A stretch of DNA of 64,000 nt from Competibacter_A sp002352125. GTDB lineage: Bacteria; Pseudomonadota; Gammaproteobacteria; Competibacterales; Competibacteraceae. The notes under the pieces were generated by a model, which was not told where the DNA came from, searched no databases, and saw only the letters and a program-made list of their open reading frames with translations. The translations under genes were made by a program, and so were the position numbers. Shown here in pieces: positions 61,891-64,000 of this stretch (the stretch's first letter is position 1; each line of letters starts with the position of its first letter). Where the stretch lies: assembly GCA_035441325.1 (NCBI GenBank), contig DAOROA010000005.1:1-64000 (forward strand), read 5' to 3'.

Positions 61891-63083
61891 GCGCCCCTCC
61901 GTCCGAACAGCAGGCTGCAATTGGTGCCGCCAAAACCGAATGAATTGCTGAGCGCCAGCCGCAACGGACGTTCCCGGTTATCCAGTACGAGGCCCGCGCC
62001 CAATTTCGGATCGCGCTGGCGGGTGTTGAGCGTGCCGGGAATCAGGCTGTGTTCCAGACACAGGCAGACCAAGATCGCTTCGGTAATGCCCGCCGCCCCC
62101 AAGGTATGCCCGGTCCACCCCTTGGTGGAACTGCACGGCGTTTCCGGTCCGAACACCCGCAGCACGGCCCGGTCCTCGGCGGCATCGTTCAACGGCGTGG
62201 CGGTACCGTGCAGGTTGATGTAATCCACTTGCTCGGGCGTCACATCTGCCCGTGCCAATGCCCCTTGCATCGCCAGCGCCGCACCCGCGCCTTCGGGATG
62301 CGCGGCGGTCATGTGATAGGCGTCGCTGCTTTCGCCGTAACCCAACAGCAGCGCGCGGGCATCGTCCGGCTCGGCCCATTCCAGCAGGGCGAACCCGGCC
62401 GCTTCGCCCACGTTCAAACCATCGCGCTCGACATCCCACGGACGACAGGGCCGAGAGGAAGCAAGGCCCAGGGCGTTGAAACCATAGAGGGTGGTCAAGC
62501 ACAGGCTATCCACCCCGCCGACCACGGCAGCATCGCAAAAACCCGCCCGCATGTGGCGCCAGGCCGAAGCGAATGCCTTGGCACTGGAGGAACAGGCGGT
62601 GGAAATGGCGAGCGCCACGCCGGTCAAACCCAGCCAGCGCCGGGCGAAATCCGCCACCGAAAAAACGTTGTGGGTGTGCTGGTAGTCGAAAGTTTCCGGC
62701 AAACTGCCGGTGAGGGGGTCTCGCTGGCGGTAGGCGTGTTCGGTGGCGCCGATGCCGGAAGTGCTGGTGCCGACGAATACGCCGATGCGGTCGGCGCTGT
62801 AGCGCGCCGTGGCGTCTCGTACCGCCATCGCGAAGCCATCCTGTTCCAGACCCAATCGCGCCAAGCGATTGTTGCGGCAATCGAACGCGGCGAATTCGCC
62901 GCCCAACGGTTCCTCTTCGAGACCGGCGACCCGTCCGATCCAGGTGTCCAGCACCGCATCCTCGAAATCGCAGGGCCGCAATCCGCTTTCGCCGCAGCGC
63001 AGTGCCGCCAGCGACGCCGCGACGCCACGCCCCAAGGCATTGGTCACGGTACGCGCGGCAATTGCAAGAGGTTCGATAGCCAT
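61887..63083 (-). CDS. Beta-ketoacyl-ACP synthase (FabB/FabF-like)
   Basis: A 398-residue condensing enzyme with the complete catalytic triad: Cys164 in AISTACSSSAKA, His292 in NLHGTATPLND and His326 in GWTGHTLGAAG, ending with the typical SNSFGFGGTNCSLL. It sits in a minus-strand operon with a KS-like partner, a FabG-like reductase, a glycosyltransferase and an MMPL exporter, the gene types of aryl polyene clusters. A housekeeping FabB/F role is less likely. It overlaps the next gene by 4 bases. Confidence 0.93.
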   Translation of the reverse strand: MAIEPLAIAARTVTNALGRGVAASLAALRCGESGLRPCDFEDAVLDTWIGRVAGLEEEPLGGEFAAFDCRNNRLARLGLEQDGFAMAVRDATARYSADRIGVFVGTSTSGIGATEHAYRQRDPLTGSLPETFDYQHTHNVFSVADFARRWLGLTGVALAISTACSSSAKAFASAWRHMRAGFCDAAVVGGVDSLCLTTLYGFNALGLASSRPCRPWDVERDGLNVGEAAGFALLEWAEPDDARALLLGYGESSDAYHMTAAHPEGAGAALAMQGALARADVTPEQVDYINLHGTATPLNDAAEDRAVLRVFGPETPCSSTKGWTGHTLGAAGITEAILVCLCLEHSLIPGTLNTRQRDPKLGAGLVLDNRERPLRLALSNSFGFGGTNCSLLFGRRGA

Positions 63084-63086
63084 CGG

Positions 63087-64000
63087 TCAACTCATTCGCG
63101 TCAACAAAGGTCGTGCCGCCACCAAGGCGACGATGAAACTGGCGGCCACGCCCAAGGTCACGGTCAAACCGATGGCCCGCAGCGCCGGCAGCGCGGAAGT
63201 CGAGAGCATACCAAACACGGTCAACGCTGAACCACAGCAGACCAATAGCGCATGCAAGGTGCGTCGGCGCAGGTCGGGATCGGCGTCGGGCCGGCCGAAA
63301 AACAACCCGTAATCCACGCCCACTCCCAGCACCAGCAACAGGGAAACCAAGTGGAACAGCGACAATCGTTCGCCCAAGGCCAACAGCGCCGCCACGGTGA
63401 AAACCAGCGCCAGCAACACCGGCAACAACGCGGCGGCAACCCGTCGCCAGGACCGCAACCCGATCCAGACCACCGCCACGATCAGCGCGAAGCCCCAGCC
63501 GAGCCGTTGCAGCGCGGCATCGCGAAAACCCGCCACAATTCGATTCGTTTCGGCGCGCAAATCCAGATAGCGCGCTTGGCCGATCTCGACCTGTGGCAAG
63601 CCGGCGGCCAAGGCCCGAGGATCCCGAACGCCGCTCAGCGGCAACAGGGCGGTCCAGCCGCGCTCGCCGGGAAACAGCAGGGCGCTAGTTCGCATCCCCA
63701 GTAAAGTGCCGCTCAAATCTTCGGGCCGCAGCAGCGGCGCGGTCCGGGCGGCGGCGACGGCATTGAGAAAGGGCGCAAACAAGCCGGGCTTGAACGGCAA
63801 TTCCGCTACGGCGGCGGTCAGGTTCGCCGTCAGGAATTCGGTATCCGGCAACGATGTCTGCCGCTGCCGTTGGGCATGGGTGCTGGGTAGATAACGCATG
63901 GCGCCGTCGTAACCGGCCAACGCGCCGTCGGTTTGGCGACGATCCAGATAAGCGGCAATCGTTTCGCTGTTCCGCAAGGCGGTTTCGGCGTCCGGTGCGG
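63087..64000 (-). CDS. MMPL/RND-family exporter, C-terminal part (runs off the window)
   Basis: At least 304 residues; the frame is open through the right edge, so the N-terminus is missing. A periplasmic stretch is followed by membrane helices (LALVFTVAALLALG, FHLVSLLLVLGVGVDYGLFFG, LPALRAIGLTVTLGVAASFI). The GVDYGLF motif is typical of MMPL/RND transporters. In aryl polyene clusters an MMPL protein is thought to move the lipid product across the inner membrane. It ends 3 bases before the ketosynthase start. Confidence 0.88.
   Translation of the reverse strand, partial: APDAETALRNSETIAAYLDRRQTDGALAGYDGAMRYLPSTHAQRQRQTSLPDTEFLTANLTAAVAELPFKPGLFAPFLNAVAAARTAPLLRPEDLSGTLLGMRTSALLFPGERGWTALLPLSGVRDPRALAAGLPQVEIGQARYLDLRAETNRIVAGFRDAALQRLGWGFALIVAVVWIGLRSWRRVAAALLPVLLALVFTVAALLALGERLSLFHLVSLLLVLGVGVDYGLFFGRPDADPDLRRRTLHALLVCCGSALTVFGMLSTSALPALRAIGLTVTLGVAASFIVALVAARPLLTRMS

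Overview
This window looks like chromosomal DNA of a high-G+C gammaproteobacterium. The strongest evidence is gene order: pncC-thpR-recA-recX-alaS-lysC-csrA-tRNA-Ser-tRNA-Arg closely follows the Pseudomonas and enteric arrangement, and hflD-mnmA, purK-purE, relA, rdgC and prfC are all present. Glycogen branching enzyme together with a phasin suggests carbon storage as both glycogen and polyhydroxyalkanoate, as in glycogen-accumulating (Competibacter-like) lineages. That lineage guess is inference only. All calls come from reading the sequence; no database search was run.

Layout. 1-7164: part of an imp/HSI-1-type type VI secretion (T6SS) operon (hcp end, tagJ, tssE, tssF, tssG, clpV). 7446-9186: an accessory module directly behind clpV, with a small HExxH metallopeptidase, a secreted TIMP/NTR-like protein and a beta-flower-like protein. 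9167-12378: two tandem TPR-methyltransferases and an acyl carrier protein. 12442-18638: SnoaL-like protein, acetyl-CoA hydrolase/transferase, glgB, and a c-type cytochrome lipoprotein. 18825-25624: relA, convergent with mnmA-hflD; a phasin divergent from rdgC; an Ala-rich membrane coiled-coil protein. 25931-30647: a complete branched-chain amino acid ABC transporter (livJ-like, livHMGF). 30648-31976: a solitary IS200/IS605-like right end, then corA. 32076-39484: the recA-csrA-tRNA block. 39532-44807: an A+T-richer gap, an orphan sugar-type ABC permease, DUF3047, msrP, a YdjM-like protein and DUF2333. 44844-49308: valS, purK, purE. 49309-55222: an accessory island with a diguanylate cyclase, a C5 DNA methyltransferase, a PD-(D/E)xK endonuclease, an endonuclease III-like glycosylase and a SAM methyltransferase. 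55353-59174: prfC and a fused acyltransferase/acyl-ACP synthetase. 59182-64000 (minus strand): part of an aryl-polyene-like fatty acid cluster (MMPL exporter, ketosynthase, chain-length-factor-like KS, FabG-like reductase, glycosyltransferase, lipoprotein).

The most interesting candidate is the pair at 7446-8366. A cytosolic-looking zinc metallopeptidase is followed, 6 bases later, by an exported protein whose mature N-terminus would be Cys-Arg-Cys. It has two further cysteines spaced as in the inhibitory domain of animal TIMPs. Placed right after clpV in a T6SS operon, this could be an effector/immunity pair in which immunity comes from a TIMP-like metalloprotease inhibitor. Other points of note are two in-frame insertions of what looks like the same dispersed G/C-rich repeat inside coding genes, and a restriction-modification operon that carries its own EndoIII-like glycosylase.
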